Of a stretch of 64,000 bases of DNA, positions 30,595 through 43,458 are shown in pieces. Source of the stretch: Misgurnus anguillicaudatus (taxonomy: Eukaryota; Chordata; Actinopteri; Cypriniformes; Cobitidae); assembly GCF_027580225.2 (NCBI RefSeq), contig NW_027395283.1, forward strand, positions 6,824,501 to 6,888,500, in the 5' to 3' direction. Positions within the stretch are counted from its first letter, which is position 1; the number at the start of each line of letters is the position of its first letter. A program made the position numbers and the translations under genes. The notes beneath the pieces are model-generated. The model made no database searches and was not told the DNA's origin. It was given only the letters and a program-made list of their open reading frames with translations.

Positions 30595-32175
30595 GTAAGA
30601 TTGTGATCTGATGTTAAGACAGAAATCACATATAGATTATAGTGAGACTATATAGCGATCATAACATCTGTAATGGATTTATAGACACTAGTCAACATTG
30701 AAAGTGGATCATAAAAGTTAATCTTAGGGTGTTTTCAGACCTGTAGATCGATTGCTTTGTTTTGAAACTGGGGGTTACATAGCTAAAATATTGGTTCAGT
30801 TCGCATACACAAGGCAATATTTCCAAATGAAACAGACTTTGTTAATACAAATCATGTGTGTGTAAACGTTCCTTTAATTGCTCAGAGTGCATCTGTTTAT
30901 TTTCTGTGATTCTGCCTAAATTGTCAGGATGGACAGAGAGCAGCTTTACGAGATTATTGTGTGGCTTTTTTGTAAGTGTGGTTATATTACTTCATTTGTT
31001 TAAGTAGGAATCAAAACTTAGGTGGGACAACATTCTTACCATGAATCTATGTGGAGAAGAGCAATTAAAATCTGTTTTAATAGGAACAGATAGGCTTTCG
31101 TGTGAAATTGCGTTGACGTGCTCACCAGAATTCATCTACAAAAAGCTATCAGGTATGTTCATGGTTAATTAAGCAATTCATGGGTACCAAAGACGTCACT
31201 TCCGCCATCCCTGCCGCCATATTTGTGTCCGTCTTGGCAGTGAACACATATCTAATGCAATAAATGGTCACATTTATTAGTTTAATTGAGGGCTTAGCAG
31301 AGACAAAATACTGATTTTACAATCTGGAGTTAGATGTCGGCTGCCAGTCAGTCCCCACAGTTGTTTGCAATCACAGAAGAGCACAAAATCAACAAAATGG
31401 TGCATTTTTGGGGATTCTGCATTATTTGTCATATTCTGTATTAAATATTTCCATGAATTAAAAATGTCTCATAAAAATAAATCAAATATAATATCTGTCA
31501 TTATAAATAGAGTAGACAACTTGGTAAATATTTTTGGCTTTAAACAATCCCTCTCATAGCACGCTGTATCCTGTTACCATAACAGCCCTACTAATTGTAT
31601 GGGACCACCTTCTGTCAAAAAGTGATTTATGACCCCCTGTCAATCATGTTTTGACAGGTAGTGCCCAACCCCTATCAATCAAAAGTGTACAAGCTGTCCA
31701 GTTTTGAATGACGTTTTTATGGTTTTTAGACAGCGGTCTGGAACGAGCGTGTTTTTACGACCTGTAAAGTGTATTATATAATAATAATAGCAATAATACT
31801 AATAATAATACTGCCTCAAACCCAATGCCACACCCATCCACCATCATCAGGTAAAAAGGGGGGCCAGGGACAAAGGAAAAGAGGGAAAAAATAATTAAAT
31901 TTCTATATGTTTATACATAATAATAATATTAAAAATTATAATGGTTGATTGATCATAATAATAACGTTGTCAATGTCACTACCCCATCCCATAAATATAT
32001 GTGGAGGGAAAAAGGAGCAAAACAATATAATAATAATAATAATAATACGCTTTTTAAATAGTCAAAATCGTCAGTTAAATAGATAGAAGAGTGAGGAGTG
32101 GAGTATAGATCTATGTATAGCAGGTTAAATAATAAAAATAAATAATAATGATATAAATGTTAATAATAACAATGG
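30595..32175. other. Intron with repeat fragments and AT-rich low complexity
   Basis: 30727 onward ('agggtgttttcagacctg') resembles the end of a DNA transposon; its partner end was not found. 31170-31560 contains an open frame (31365-31559) without a domain. 31775-32060 is rich in TAA/AAT triplets. No exon recognised. Confidence 0.45.
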
Positions 32176-32402
32176 TTAAAGGAACAGTATGTAAGAAATG
32201 TATATCAATGAATCATAAAATGGCCCTGATATGTCACTAGACATTAAGAAATCATTTTCATTTCAAATACTTATATCACTGATAACAGTTGTCCGGCCAG
32301 GATATTGTCATTTAAAAAGTGGAGTTGCAGCCCTCAACTGATGTTTATGTTGTCATGTTGTGTATTGGCCACCAGTTGTGTGATTGCAGTACCAGTTTAA
32401 GC
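32176..32402. mobile_element. TTAA MITE, truncated copy
   Basis: Starts TTAAAGGAACAGTATGTAAG and matches 55169-55400 closely, then stops without the right terminus present in the other copy. Confidence 0.8.
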
Positions 32403-32611
32403 CACTAATGTTGTGTATTCTATAAAGGTATTGGTCCAATGGTTAATGTGTAGACAGTTTTTTGATTTTTGAGAATTTAATAAAATTATTTTCTTAGGGA
32501 TAGTAAAAGAAATAAGTATAGTATTTTTATGTTTAAATGGAAAGTTATCGATTTCTATAATATTGCCAAGCAAGCACAGTGATGGGGATATTTGTGGGAT
32601 TTTGTGTAAAG

Positions 32612-33599
32612 CAGTGTTGCCAACTTGGCGACTTTGTCGCTAGACATAGCGACTTTTCAGACCCCTTCAGCGACCTATTTTCAAAAAAGCGACTAGCGAC
32701 AAATCTAGCGACTTTTTCTGGCGTTGTTGGAGATTTGGACGTAAAAGCATGCATCTTTCACTCTTTTCAACGGACTACTGCTGCTGCTTTGTGGGCTCCA
32801 CCCCCGTCCCAAAGCACTCTCAATCCTCGCATGCAGCAAAGCAGTCCCAGCTCTCCCAGCTAAAATCAGGACAGGAGATGTTGTTCATTTCTCCACGTCC
32901 AACATAAACGTGCATTCGGGAAGGCGAATCTGGCTGATCCCGCAATGGCTTACATTTGTGGCGAGATGTAAATGTACAATGGTCTTTGAAAAAATTAATT
33001 ACTGTACAAAAATAAATGTATTTGATTGAGCTGAGCAGCTGCACATTCAGATCAGACAAACTGTACGAAGTTGACACATTCTGTGTACCTACAAAACACT
33101 GTTTCCCATCATTTATCAGTGTATCCTCATATGTTTTGAAACTGGAGTCTGGACTGTTTGGACATATAAACATGAACATACACACGTTTCGTTTCATGAG
33201 AACAGAAGCAGATATACGAACGGGAATTTTTTTAGGCATTCAGGTGTATTAAAATTCAATTTGTGAGAGATCACTGCATTGGCAGATATTTTTGCTTGTT
33301 TTAAGCACAAATTCACTTAAATTGTATATTTTTTGTCTAAAAACTAAACTTATTTTCTTAGGTAATTTTGCTCATCAAGAAAACGCATCTTAAATTAACA
33401 ATTTTTAGATATTTCTACTGAAAACAAGACAAAAATACTAAGTAAGAAAATAATTTTTTTGCACTGTAGTAACAATGCAAATATGTTGTGATTATATCAC
33501 TGTTATGCTAATGACACAATGATGAAGTAATCTAGCGACATTTAGCCACTTTCCAAGCAAGCTTTAGCTACTTTACTTTAAAAATAGTTGGCAACACTG
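32612..33599. mobile_element. hAT element, 988 bp, perfect 8-bp target duplication
   Basis: Starts CAGTGTTGCCAACTTGGCG and ends AGTTGGCAACACTG. GTGTAAAG flanks both sides (32604-32611 and 33600-33607). Sub-terminal regions are rich in 'gcgact' words. It contains overlapping opposite-strand open frames (32820-33239 and 33016-33252) but no transposase motif that I can recognise. Confidence 0.93.
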
Positions 33600-33607
33600 G
33601 TGTAAAG

Positions 33608-34129
33608 TGGCTTAATGTACTTTTTCTTTGTCTTTTTTAAATTTTCGTTTGGCACTGCCACTTAACTGCTGCCGCTTGTTTTTGACGCTTTCGGCTGTCT
33701 GCCAATCATTTTCCAGATAGCTGTTGTGCGTCTCACGCTTACTTAGTAGATGAGCAACTTACGTCTTAAAGAGCAAGTACTTTTGTAATTTTATAAAATA
33801 TTTTTTATTGCTGGTTTCAGTTGGTGTCCCTAAGACTTTGATGCCCCTGAGCACTCACCCAGTTTGCCCTTATGGTTAATTTGCTCCTGAAAATAAGTTG
33901 CTGGGACACAAAAGAAAGTCTGCTGTCCATAACATCTCAGCGGGAACAAACGTGCACATGCAGAACTGTGATCTTTCAGGCTTTGATGGTCACATACGCC
34001 CATAATTAAGTGAAAATGTCCATAGGCGTATATAAAAAGGTTATGTGTAAATTGAAAAGTTTAGGTAAATAGTGGTTTAGTACGTATGAATCCATTACTG
34101 TAGGCTTGTAAGCAGGGCTTGACATTAAC
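33608..34129. other. Intron, nothing recognised
   Basis: No open frame with a domain and no clear repeat boundary. Confidence 0.4.
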
Positions 34130-34620
34130 CCTCTGGGGTTAAGGGGTTTTTAGGGCCCTGGGGAAGTTTTGACATGCACTGACATTTGTGCTTTTTTCAG
34201 TTGCTTATAAACATAATAATGGCAAAAGTCTCATAACACTGCATTCAGCACAAACTGGGCTACAAAATTATATAATCAACATGTATGTACATGTTTGTAT
34301 TTTTGAGAGAAAAATGTTTATGCATGGTTTTTGAAAAAGCTAAATTTTTAAGTGACTGATATAAGTCCACAAAACTCATTCTAAACAGGTTTTCCCAAGA
34401 CTTTTCAAAACAGGATCTAGTAGTCTAGAGTTTTTTCTTCACGATGGTAAAATCATTTGGCCTACTCATTCACATGAAACAATATATTGATTTACAATTT
34501 CTAAGACACTTTTTCCTGGGAAAGGCTGTATGCGTGGAGGCGGGAAAGCTCCTGAATAATCAGTGATTGACAGCTGAGATACAAAAGAATTGCATAATGA
34601 GCCACATAATGAGCCTTTTA
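34130..34620 (+). repeat. Interspersed repeat, forward copy
   Basis: Matches in inverse orientation the two pieces 40735-41045 and 42118-42250. Shared words include 'cagcacaaactgggcta', 'catgtatgtacatgtttg', 'gagagaaaaatgtttatgca' and 'ctagtagtctagag'. The forward copy is continuous where the other is interrupted. Confidence 0.8.
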
Positions 34621-35007
34621 GGAATATTCAACAGGAATTTAACTTTCTCTGTAGTAAAACAATGATAAGGTTTATTTATTTATCTATTTATTTAAAAACT
34701 GTAGTAATCATGGTGAAGGTACTGTTTGGCCATCATAAAAATGAACACAGGGTTAGTATTTGGTTGGCCAGCGAGAGGTTTACTTTTGTGAAGTTAAAAG
34801 CTCAAAAGAAGAACTGCCTATCATTGTCTGGACTCTTATTTGTGTTTTTGTAATCATTATAGTAGAAACACAACAATTGGGACAAGCGTGATAAACTTAT
34901 CAATGTTTGTTTACGGCCGCCGCCGCCATTACTTCCTCCAGTGTTGATCATGAAAGCAGTACAAAGGGATTTGTGCACACCCGAGTGATTCTGTGTTTAA
35001 TAAACTT

Positions 35008-36473
35008 CAGGGCTCTAGACTAACTTTTTGCATTGGTTGCACTGGTGCGCCTAAAAAATTGTCTTAGGTGCACCAACACAAAAGTTAGGTGCACTCTAAT
35101 TTGTGACTGCATCGGATTTATAGTTCACCCAAAAATGAAAATTCTGTCATAATTTACTCACTCTCATGTTGTTACAAACCTGTATAAATGTCTTTGTTCT
35201 GGTGAACATGAATGAAAATATTTTGAGGAATGTTTGTAACCAAACCATTCATCAGCCATTTCACTTCCATAGTATTTTTTTCCTCAAAATATCTTGCTTC
35301 GTGTTTATCAGAACAAAGACATTTATATAGGTTTGTAACAAAATGAGGGAGAGTTAATTATGACAGAATTATCATTTTTGGGTGAACTGTCCCTTTAACA
35401 CCGCAAGTTTAGCGCCAATGGTGGTTTAATACAGAATATAAACGTATAAATTGATGATATGATTGCAGTGATTCTAAAGGGATGTCCAAAAAAACTCAAG
35501 TAGAACGTTAAATGTTTAAAGTTTATTGTCTCTTTCTTGCTGCCTGTAAACCTGCGCCGGTGATGGCATGATACACTAGCTTGCATCTTGCATTATTATC
35601 ATCGTCATACAAATAAAAGTAAAACAACATTGAAAACTGCAATGGTGTACATTTATTTATGTAAAGTTACACTCACAATAATAAAACATTGTGCTTTTTT
35701 AAATAGGTAAAAAAGTTTTTTGTGCTGCATCGGATTTGGAGCGCGTCACACAAAAAATAAACTCATATAGGCTACAGGCTACTTTTGAATTTGTTTTGTT
35801 AATTTGCTAATTATTTAAGTGAAACACATTTCTATTCAGTTCTATTCATTTTAATGTTTTTTGCGCATAAACTAAAGCCTTGGGGGGAATTATTTATAAA
35901 TGAATCAACAACGCAAATCAAGGAATTAACTTATTTCTCTATTTAAGACAATCTGGCAGGGCGTTAATAGCAATACAGCAAACACCGAAAAATGTATAGG
36001 ATTAGATTTGGAAGTAAGATTATGAAGAAAACAGCGCTCCTGACTCCTGGCTTTTTTCTATAAATTGGGCGCACGCAACATTGCTGTTCGGGGTTACGTT
36101 CAAATAATTTTCTTCGAAAGAATTATGCTCTGGCTCTGACTCGATTGTAAGAGGCTCATTACCTAATTCCGTCTTCGGGTTCGGACCAGGACCTGATGTG
36201 ACGGGAGGTTGATGTCAGAGCATTGGTTATGATCTTCGGACGGATCAGGCATTAACTCTGTTTATCTGACGGACCAAGGCTACTCACCTCTCTCTGTCTC
36301 TCTCTCTGACTGGAGCGCACACGCATTTTTAAACGTACACACACGTAGATCTGGACCATGGCTTTTTCCCACGAACTCCTGGTCGCACCAGTGCGACCTG
36401 ATATTTTTTTAAGTCGCACCATTGAAAAATTTGGTTGCATGTGCGAACAAATTGGTTGCACTCTCGAGCCCTG
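35008..36473. mobile_element. hAT-like element, 1.47 kb, decayed
   Basis: Begins CAGGGCTCTAGACTAAC and ends CTCTCGAGCCCTG, imperfect inverse ends. The sub-terminal parts carry 'gcaccagtgcgacc' or 'ggttgcactggtgcgcc' words in opposite orientation. No exact 8-bp duplication could be matched (ATAAACTT against AACTTTGC). It contains an inserted MITE at 35116-35399. No transposase recognised. Confidence 0.7.
35116..35399. mobile_element. Common cyprinid-type MITE, palindromic
   Basis: The left end reads tagttcacccaaaaatgaaa and the right end is its inverse running into TCCCTTTAA. The arms extend over 60 bp ('gaacaaagacattta' is found in both orientations). The left tip lacks the TTAAAGGGA seen at the right, so it is clipped. 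Confidence 0.88.
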
Positions 36474-36804
36474 AACTTTGCTGTGTGGAGATATACACTT
36501 AGAAGCAACTAAATAAGGATTGCACTGTTTGCAATTGCATATTTTATAAGAATACCAAAAAGCGCGTCGAATTTCCTGACTCATGTGTTTGTGTAAGTTA
36601 TGTGTCTTCCCATCGCGTGAAATGTTTGACGGAAAGACAAAGAAAACACAGAGATACTGACACACATACGCAAGTAAATAAGGATTTAGATGTCATGTTT
36701 GATGCACTCCGATGAAACAACTCAGCATAACAAGGAATAGAGAGACTGGATTCTGGATTGCATATCCATTGACTGCAGGAGGCACGAGTTATGCATATGG
36801 CAGG

Positions 36805-37600
36805 CAGTGTTGGGCAGTAGCTACAAGTAGCGAAGCTAGTAGTTTAACTACATTTTTCAGTAGCTTGGCGGTAGCTTAGCTGCTTTCTAAATCAAATAGC
36901 TTTTCAGTAGCTAAGCTCTTTTTTTGACCAAGTAGTGAGGTAGCTTCCACACAAGCTACAATTTTCCAAACATTTCTGAAGTCGTCCTGAATTTGAGAAT
37001 AAGCGCGTCATTTTGAATCGACAAAGGACGTCGTTTGTCCCGTATTTTCGAGTTGTGCAGCCTTCATTCACACAAAACATTACCACTCGCATTCTGTGAA
37101 GACTCGTGCTCTACCTCTGACTGGGTAATGTCATCAAGCCAAGCTAATATAAAAACATGTAATAAATATTACAATTAAAACTATTAATAGAATGTGCTTT
37201 GGCAGGCACCTCACAGACTCTGTGGGCACGTTTGGAGACCCTTGTGTTAAGATATGTCAGGGCAAGGTCTTTTTAAATTAAGGCAGATCAAACATGCATT
37301 TTATTCTGGGAGTAGGATAAGACCTGTCCAGCAAACCGCCCCATAATGTGAAGTACCTAGGCCTACATTATGCTTGTATTGTCTATAATTACCAAAATGC
37401 TGAATTGAAACTGAATAAATAATTACATAATAAAACTGGTTAAAAATAAAAAAGTAGCTTGGATGTAGCAAGCTATTATTGATGTAGCTTAGCTTGCTAC
37501 ATTTCCCAGAGGGGTAGCTTCAGTGTAGTGAAGCTTCATTTAATGTGAAGTAACTGGTAGCTTAGCTCACTACATTTTCCAAGTAGCTTGCCCAACACTG
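36805..37600. mobile_element. hAT element, 796 bp, perfect 8-bp target duplication
   Basis: Starts CAGTGTTGGGCAGTAGC and ends AGCTTGCCCAACACTG. ATGGCAGG flanks both sides (36797-36804 and 37601-37608). The sub-terminal regions are full of 'gtagct/agctac' words. Non-coding. It lies at the left edge of the next repeat. Confidence 0.93.
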
Positions 37601-38678
37601 ATGGCAGGTTTCCCGCAGGGTCTTAAAAAGTATAAAATTCTGAATGTTAAATTTAAGGCCTTAAAAAGTCTTAAAAACACCCAGATTTTTATCCTAGGTC
37701 TTAAATTTAATTTAAAATGTCTTACCTCCGTTCATTCCCGAGAAGCGTTGTCCGCAGAAAATAAAATATTAATTTAAAACACTCAAGAATGGAGGTAGAA
37801 AGTGTTTCATGGGTGGGTCTCAAAAAAACATACGTTCCGCACTTTGTCGTAATCCATGGAAATCGTGCCATAAGTTATATTTCAGGTGTTTGGCGAAAAA
37901 CAGTCCTTAAATTTAGTTTTGTATAAGCAAAAATCTTTTTCGGGGTAACATAATTTAACCAACTAGCCAGTGGCTTACCTGAGCATTTGCCAGGTTCTGA
38001 AACATAGAGGACCCAGAAGCGAAAAAAAAATCAACACTGCTTGATTGAAAATCAAATTAAACAGTCGGGCCATCGAGTCATGAGCCAACAACAGCATGTC
38101 AACTTTAGTATTACACAGTTTTATATTTTAGACTTTAATATTGCTCTCTGGTGCAATGCACTCGAACCTATCGCTCTCCCCCTTCAGATCTCCACAAACA
38201 GCAGCGATTGGCGGACCGAAAGCAAGAAAGTACCGTAATAAACCATATATTTCCAAAAAGCGGATTTGTCTTCTTTCAGGAACAATTCAAACTTTTTGAT
38301 GGGGCAAATGCTTCAGGAGTTACGGTTAAATGAATTGCGGTAAAATCAGAGCCCTTCAGACCGTCTCAATCCGAATGCTGTAGCCTCCTGAGGTCGCATA
38401 AGGCATTAAGCCTGGTTTATTTAAGTTAATGGAGCATAAGCATATTACAACAATTTACAATTAACTAAGAATAATAATCAACATTTTACAGTTAATATTC
38501 TGAACCTAAGACAGTCTTTATGACGTTTGCAGCCTATAAATGCGACCCTTCGGAGACTACGGCCTTCGGATTGAGAAACGTATAACGTTATAACAAACCA
38601 CGAACAGCCTTTTAATGGTAAATTTCGTTTTCTTAATGAAGATTCATCTGTTATTGTGTAATTAGAGTGGCTATTAAA
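37601..38678 (+). repeat. Interspersed repeat, copy A
   Basis: Matches 43459-44250 in the same orientation. Landmarks are 'gtcttaaaaagt' clusters, 'atcctaggtctta', 'tcttacctccgtt', 'gaggacccagaag', 'tcaacactgctt' and 'aaaccacgaacagcctttta'. Its left tip is shortened by the neighbouring hAT and its right end is lost at the next hAT-like element (38679). Confidence 0.8.
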
Positions 38679-39488
38679 CAGTGTTAATTTCGTTGACCAA
38701 GACGATGCTGAAAAATATTCGTCAACGAACCTTTTTTCACGGACGAAAACTAAGTAAACACTAAATAAAATCTGGTCACACTTCAAATATGACAAGACGA
38801 CAGCCTGTAAAGACGACTCATCCAGAAATACATGCGAAGGTAAACATGCACGCTTAGGTTATTTTATCAGATAAACCACTGTGTTTTCGCTAAACTTGGA
38901 ATAACATAGAAACTAAAGGAATACACATCTGAACTGTATTGATTGTATTGGGTTGTCTGAATTAATACTGAGTATAAATATTCAGTGTCCTCAAATTGAA
39001 TAACATGTGTAGGGTTACTATTATAGTATATGTTGTGGTTTTACATGACTGGACAAAGTGCGTGCGTAAGTGCGTGTGTGTGTCTCTGTCTGTGTGTCTG
39101 CGCGCGTGTGTGTCTGTGTGTGAGCATGTCATTTAGGGAGAATGCATATCTTTTTCAGGGACAATGTATATTTTTTAGGTAGAGCGGGCCTTATGCTTGT
39201 TTTATGTGATATTATCTTTTGTGAAAAAGCCACGGTCAGTTTTTTGGCATTAAGAATAAAATAATAATATGTGTTTTCTATAACAACCATTAAATCTGTG
39301 TCTGTATTGCATATTCAAACCTTAATTCCATAACAGACTAAAAAACTTAAGACTAGACTAAGACTAAAACTCTTATGATATTTTGTCGACTAAAACTAGA
39401 CTAAGACTAAAAGATTAAAACTAAACTAAATGGTGTGTTATTCAAAAGACTAAGACAAAATCAGAATTTGCTGCCAAAATTAACACTG
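38679..39488. mobile_element. hAT-like element with CAGTGTTAATTT ends
   Basis: The termini are CAGTGTTAATTTCGTTGAC and GCCAAAATTAACACTG, inverse of each other at the tips. The sub-terminal regions contain repeated 'gactaa/aactaga' words. No exact 8-bp duplication. A GT/TG-rich stretch lies near 39060-39125. Confidence 0.75.
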
Positions 39489-39784
39489 GTTTAATGCTTT
39501 TAGAAAAACAGACCAAATGACATGTTTAAGTTTATTGTGTACACATATTGAACACATTCGCGTTTTTGTCAGTCTCTCACTCTCTGTCTTGTGACTCCTC
39601 GGGCCCTATTTTAACGATCTAAGCGCATTGTCTAAAGCGCACAGTGCAACGTCTAAATGGTCGGATCCGAATCCACTTTTGCTAATTTAATAACGAGAAA
39701 AATGGTTTGTGCCTACAGCCTACATACAGTAACGTTAAGCAACCTTAGCAAACTACACGCTTCGGATTGAAAAACTTTCGCATT

Positions 39785-40112
39785 GTTTACAAACGGACGC
39801 GATCTCACGTAATGGCGGATTTCACTGTTGCATGCTGTAACGGTGTTAAACACAGTTATTCACTTATATCCTTCATGGAAACTTTCAGTAAGCCTGAACT
39901 GCTGTATCTTTTAAGGGTGTGCTGTAATATGATTCCATGTTCACATGCTTATTTACAAACGAGTACGCGTGACCTCCCGTAATGGCGGATATCTGTTACA
40001 TGTTGTACAGTGTTAAGACACAGTTATTCACTTTCGTATCTGTCATGGCAACTTTGAGTAATGCTGCACTGCGGGGTTTGCTGTAAAATGATTCCATTTT
40101 GTTTACATGCAA
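39785..40112. repeat. Direct tandem duplication, ~166-bp unit
   Basis: Two units start 'tttacaaacg' at 39786 and 39952. Each continues through 'gtaatggcggat', 'cacagttattcac', 'catgg.aactt' and 'tgctgtaa.atgattcca'. The units have diverged moderately. The open frame at 39767-39982 crosses both and is not a gene. Confidence 0.8.
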
Positions 40113-41047
40113 GGTAATTCCATACATTGCGCTTTACACGCGACACCGTTTTTATGAGCGCTGCGTTACACGGAGACGCGAGCTCACACACATGCGATGT
40201 GTTTAAAGTTCATACGGGCTTACAGAAACACGTTTAAAACAGAAGCTAGACGATAAGGGGATGGGCAAGTCATCTGAAAACAGCTTTTTATATTAATTGC
40301 TGCAGATGTTTATCTGAGATTAAGTTTATGTACAAGATAGTATATGAATGTTACTTATATAACTGATGGGTAAATATCACTGATACTAAGTAAGGGTATT
40401 TCTGTGGACAATTTATGCTAACAGCTGTTTATAACTCTCTTAGAGGTCTGCATCTCTCTCATCAGTACAAAACTATGAAGTGGAAAAACACTTTTTGGAC
40501 ATAAAGTTATATGGTAACATGAGCCACATGAAGTTTACAGCTCTGTTGTGTATCAGTTTCTTGGTTTATACAAAGTTTTTGAATAGGGTATGTTTCCAAA
40601 TAAACTTAAAATGTCCTACTGACCATCATTTCTATTTTGATTATATTGTTAACTTGATAAACCTCAAACAAACATGTATACATTTGTCCTCACATTCTTT
40701 ACTGTAGTTCACTCTCAGATTCCTGCCTCATTATGCAGCTCATTATGCGAGCCTTTGTTTGCTTGATGTCAATCAATCCTTCTCGCATACGGCCCCTCAA
40801 AACAAAAAGTGTCTTACAATTTCTAAATCAATACATTGTTTTATGTGAATAAGTAGGCAGGGTGATTGTCACATCATTTTAAAGAAAAATCTCTAGACTA
40901 CTAGATTCTGTTTAGGAAAGTCTTGTTAAAACATGTTTAGTATGGGTTTTGTGGACTTATATCAGTGACTTAAAAATTTTGCTTTTTTAAAAACCATGCA
41001 TAAACATTTTTCTCTCAAAAATACAAACATGTACATACATGTAGCTC

Positions 41048-42117
41048 ATATAATATTATAAAACGGGCAGTTCTGGTTCTTCATTCTGATTGGTTAAAAC
41101 GCGTTCTAAGCCGTGATAAAACACACCGGTAACCTCACGGTTCAGACCACATTACATAAGTATCACTGCGCCACTGTTGCTGCGTATTGATTTATGAAAA
41201 TAAACACCACAGTCTTAAATCATATTTTTAATTTGTCTACAATTGCACAATTAATGGCGATATCCAGATGAATGTCAATAAATATTGTTGAGTCATCTCG
41301 TCGATAAAGAGAAAACGTTGTCTGAGGATTTTATAACTCAAGTTCATACGTCCGCTATTATCCACTGGGTGGCGATCTTACCCAACTTAAACACTGACGC
41401 ATTCACTGAAAACACAGTGAAGTACTGTTCATGGCTCCGTCTGAATCTGATCTCTTACTAAAGTTCTTCACAAAAATGGAATTATCTCCGCTTTTAATAA
41501 AAAAATTTGAGAGGTGATAAGAGATCAAGGTAGGATGAAATGTTTTTTTGTTTGTTTTTGTTTCAAAGCGGATGGTCTGTTCTTTCATTTGATATTTTAT
41601 GTTTAAAGAAGATAATTTTCTGGAAGGCATTAAACTAAAACTGGGTGGCAACTTAAAAAAAAAAAACGCTGACGGGGAAAGAGTTCAGCATGCTTCCAAG
41701 CATATTTGATCATCACTTCAACAGTTGCACGATATAAATGTTAATGTATAAATTAGATGAATGGTGATTTATAAAATAAACACCACAGTCTTAAATCATA
41801 TTTTCATTGTGTCTTTGCTGTGTCTGTGTTGGTTGGGAACTGCGCTCTGTTTCAGTCACACTTGATTCTGAGGAACTACTTTGTTTGGCGGAAGAGTAAT
41901 ATTTGTACTAATATAATTACAACTTTTTTGGGTTTTATTTAAAAAATCCCGCTAACGTTATGCATATGAAGTAACCGTTTTATAAACGCAATAAACCCCT
42001 CGAAGCGTTGGGTTACCAGTGCATTTTATAACAGCTAAGGGGGTTTAACAACGCCCCTTAGCTGTTATAAAATGCACTGGTAACCCACTGCTTCTCGGGG
42101 TTTATTGCTTTATTTTA
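41048..42117. mobile_element. Insertion within the inverted repeat copy, probable DNA element
   Basis: It interrupts the 40735-42250 repeat exactly where the 34130-34620 copy is continuous. The left edge reads attataaaacgggcagttc and the right edge ctttatttt. It contains 'aaacaccacagtcttaaatc' twice (41205 and 41778), a diverged piece of the 9394-9778 TTAA element, and a palindrome at 42008-42090. Superfamily unknown. Confidence 0.6.
42008..42090. repeat. Near-perfect palindrome
   Basis: 'gggttaccagtgcattttat' and its continuation to 'aaggggg' is followed, after a 'tttaacaac' loop, by the inverse ending in 'ggtaaccc'. The arms are about 35 bp. Confidence 0.88.
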
Positions 42118-42533
42118 GCCCAGTTTGTGCTGAACGCGGTGGTATGAGACACTTGCCATTATTATGTTTTAAAGCAACTGAAAAAAGACCAAATGTAAGA
42201 GCATGTCAGAACCTCTGACAGTGTCCCAAAATGGTCGGACCCCAGATGGTTAATGCGCTCTTTAAATAACAAAAAACATTGCGCCATTGACTTTAGACTT
42301 TAGAGCAGGTTTTTGTTGGTCAATGGCGTAGTCTATTTTAGTTGCCTCAAAATAGCAACACGCCAACAATGCGCCTGAACACACCTCGTTTTCAGACCAG
42401 AACGCCCTTGGCCGCAAAAGGGGGCGCAAATGCATTGGCTATTTAAACAACGCGGCGCTAAGCGTGAAAATTAGGGTGGAAACTAGCGAAAGACACTTGC
42501 GTCGCGCATTGCGCCGGGTGTAAGATAGAGCCC

Positions 42534-42724
42534 CTCGTATTCATTTGAAACTTCAGAGAAACATTAAACAACATATTTATGCTTATTGAGTATGATAGTG
42601 AATACGCGTTGTTCTCTCACTCTGTCTCATGCAGTGCATTAATCCTCGTGTTCATTCATATAAACTTTAGAGAAACATATTAAACAACATACTTGTATTG
42701 ATGAAAGTTAACCGCCGCGTTGTG

Positions 42725-42792
<68 letters not shown>

Positions 42793-43458
42793 AAGGTAAC
42801 TTTAATCCTTTAGAACATTAATTAAATCTTTAGAAAGATTATTAAAACAAGTTATAAGATTAGGTCTCTCGCACTCGTGAGGCCACGTCATGGTTGGATA
42901 GCGCAGATGAAGGGGCGGTATCATTATAATAAGATCCCCTTAATACATCATGGGGGAAGCAAAATCCAAATGACCTATATATTCACATGCTTGCAGAGAG
43001 AGCCTTACCAAAACAAAGTTACAGGGTTGCTATTTTTCATGTTTTCTGGGTTGGTAGAAGCACTGGGGACCCGATTATAGCACTTAAACATGGAAAAAGT
43101 CTGATTTTCATGGAATGTTTCAGCTCTTTGCCTCTAACTCAATGTATTTTAATGGCTCACTATGAGCTTCCACGAACTAACTGAAGTCTCTAGAAATCTC
43201 GTGACTGCCGAGCTTTTTGGGCTTCCATTGTCAGAAGTCTCTTAAGGGCTCTGGGTAGAATTTGTCAGCGCCAACACTCGCGGTCTAATAGGTTTAAGCA
43301 TAATGTATTTCCATGTATTTTGATGATCTGTTTTAATAGTGTGTTTATTTTATATTTTTCTATAACTGAATCAATAAAAATAGAACGTTTTGAGAATCTC
43401 TGAGATAATTCGAATGCTTCTAGTAATGTGTTGTGTTGGTCTTAAATTTTACTCATAA
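42534..43458. repeat. Intron with (CT)n tract and a DNA-transposon end
   Basis: 42725-42789 is an almost pure CT run. 42890-43190 ('acctatatattcacatgctt', 'agcactggggacccgattat') resembles a repeat common in cyprinid genomes. Open frames at 42877-43184 belong to it and are not supported as genes. Confidence 0.6.

Larger units (their letters stand above)
39601..42533. mobile_element. PIF/Harbinger-like element, ~2.9 kb, with nested insertions
   Basis: Begins GGGCCCTATTTTAACGATCT and ends GGTGTAAGATAGAGCCC. CTC flanks both sides (39598-39600 and 42534-42536), a 3-bp duplication. The same pair of termini and a 3-bp duplication occur on the element at 56526-57767, which carries a Myb/SANT-like remnant. 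The interior holds a direct repeat (39785-40112), an inverted copy of the 34130 repeat and a further insertion (41048-42117). No transposase was found. Confidence 0.75.

Noticed and set aside
32820..33252. Opposing open frames inside the hAT element at 32612
   Set aside because: No transposase or other domain recognised; likely chance.
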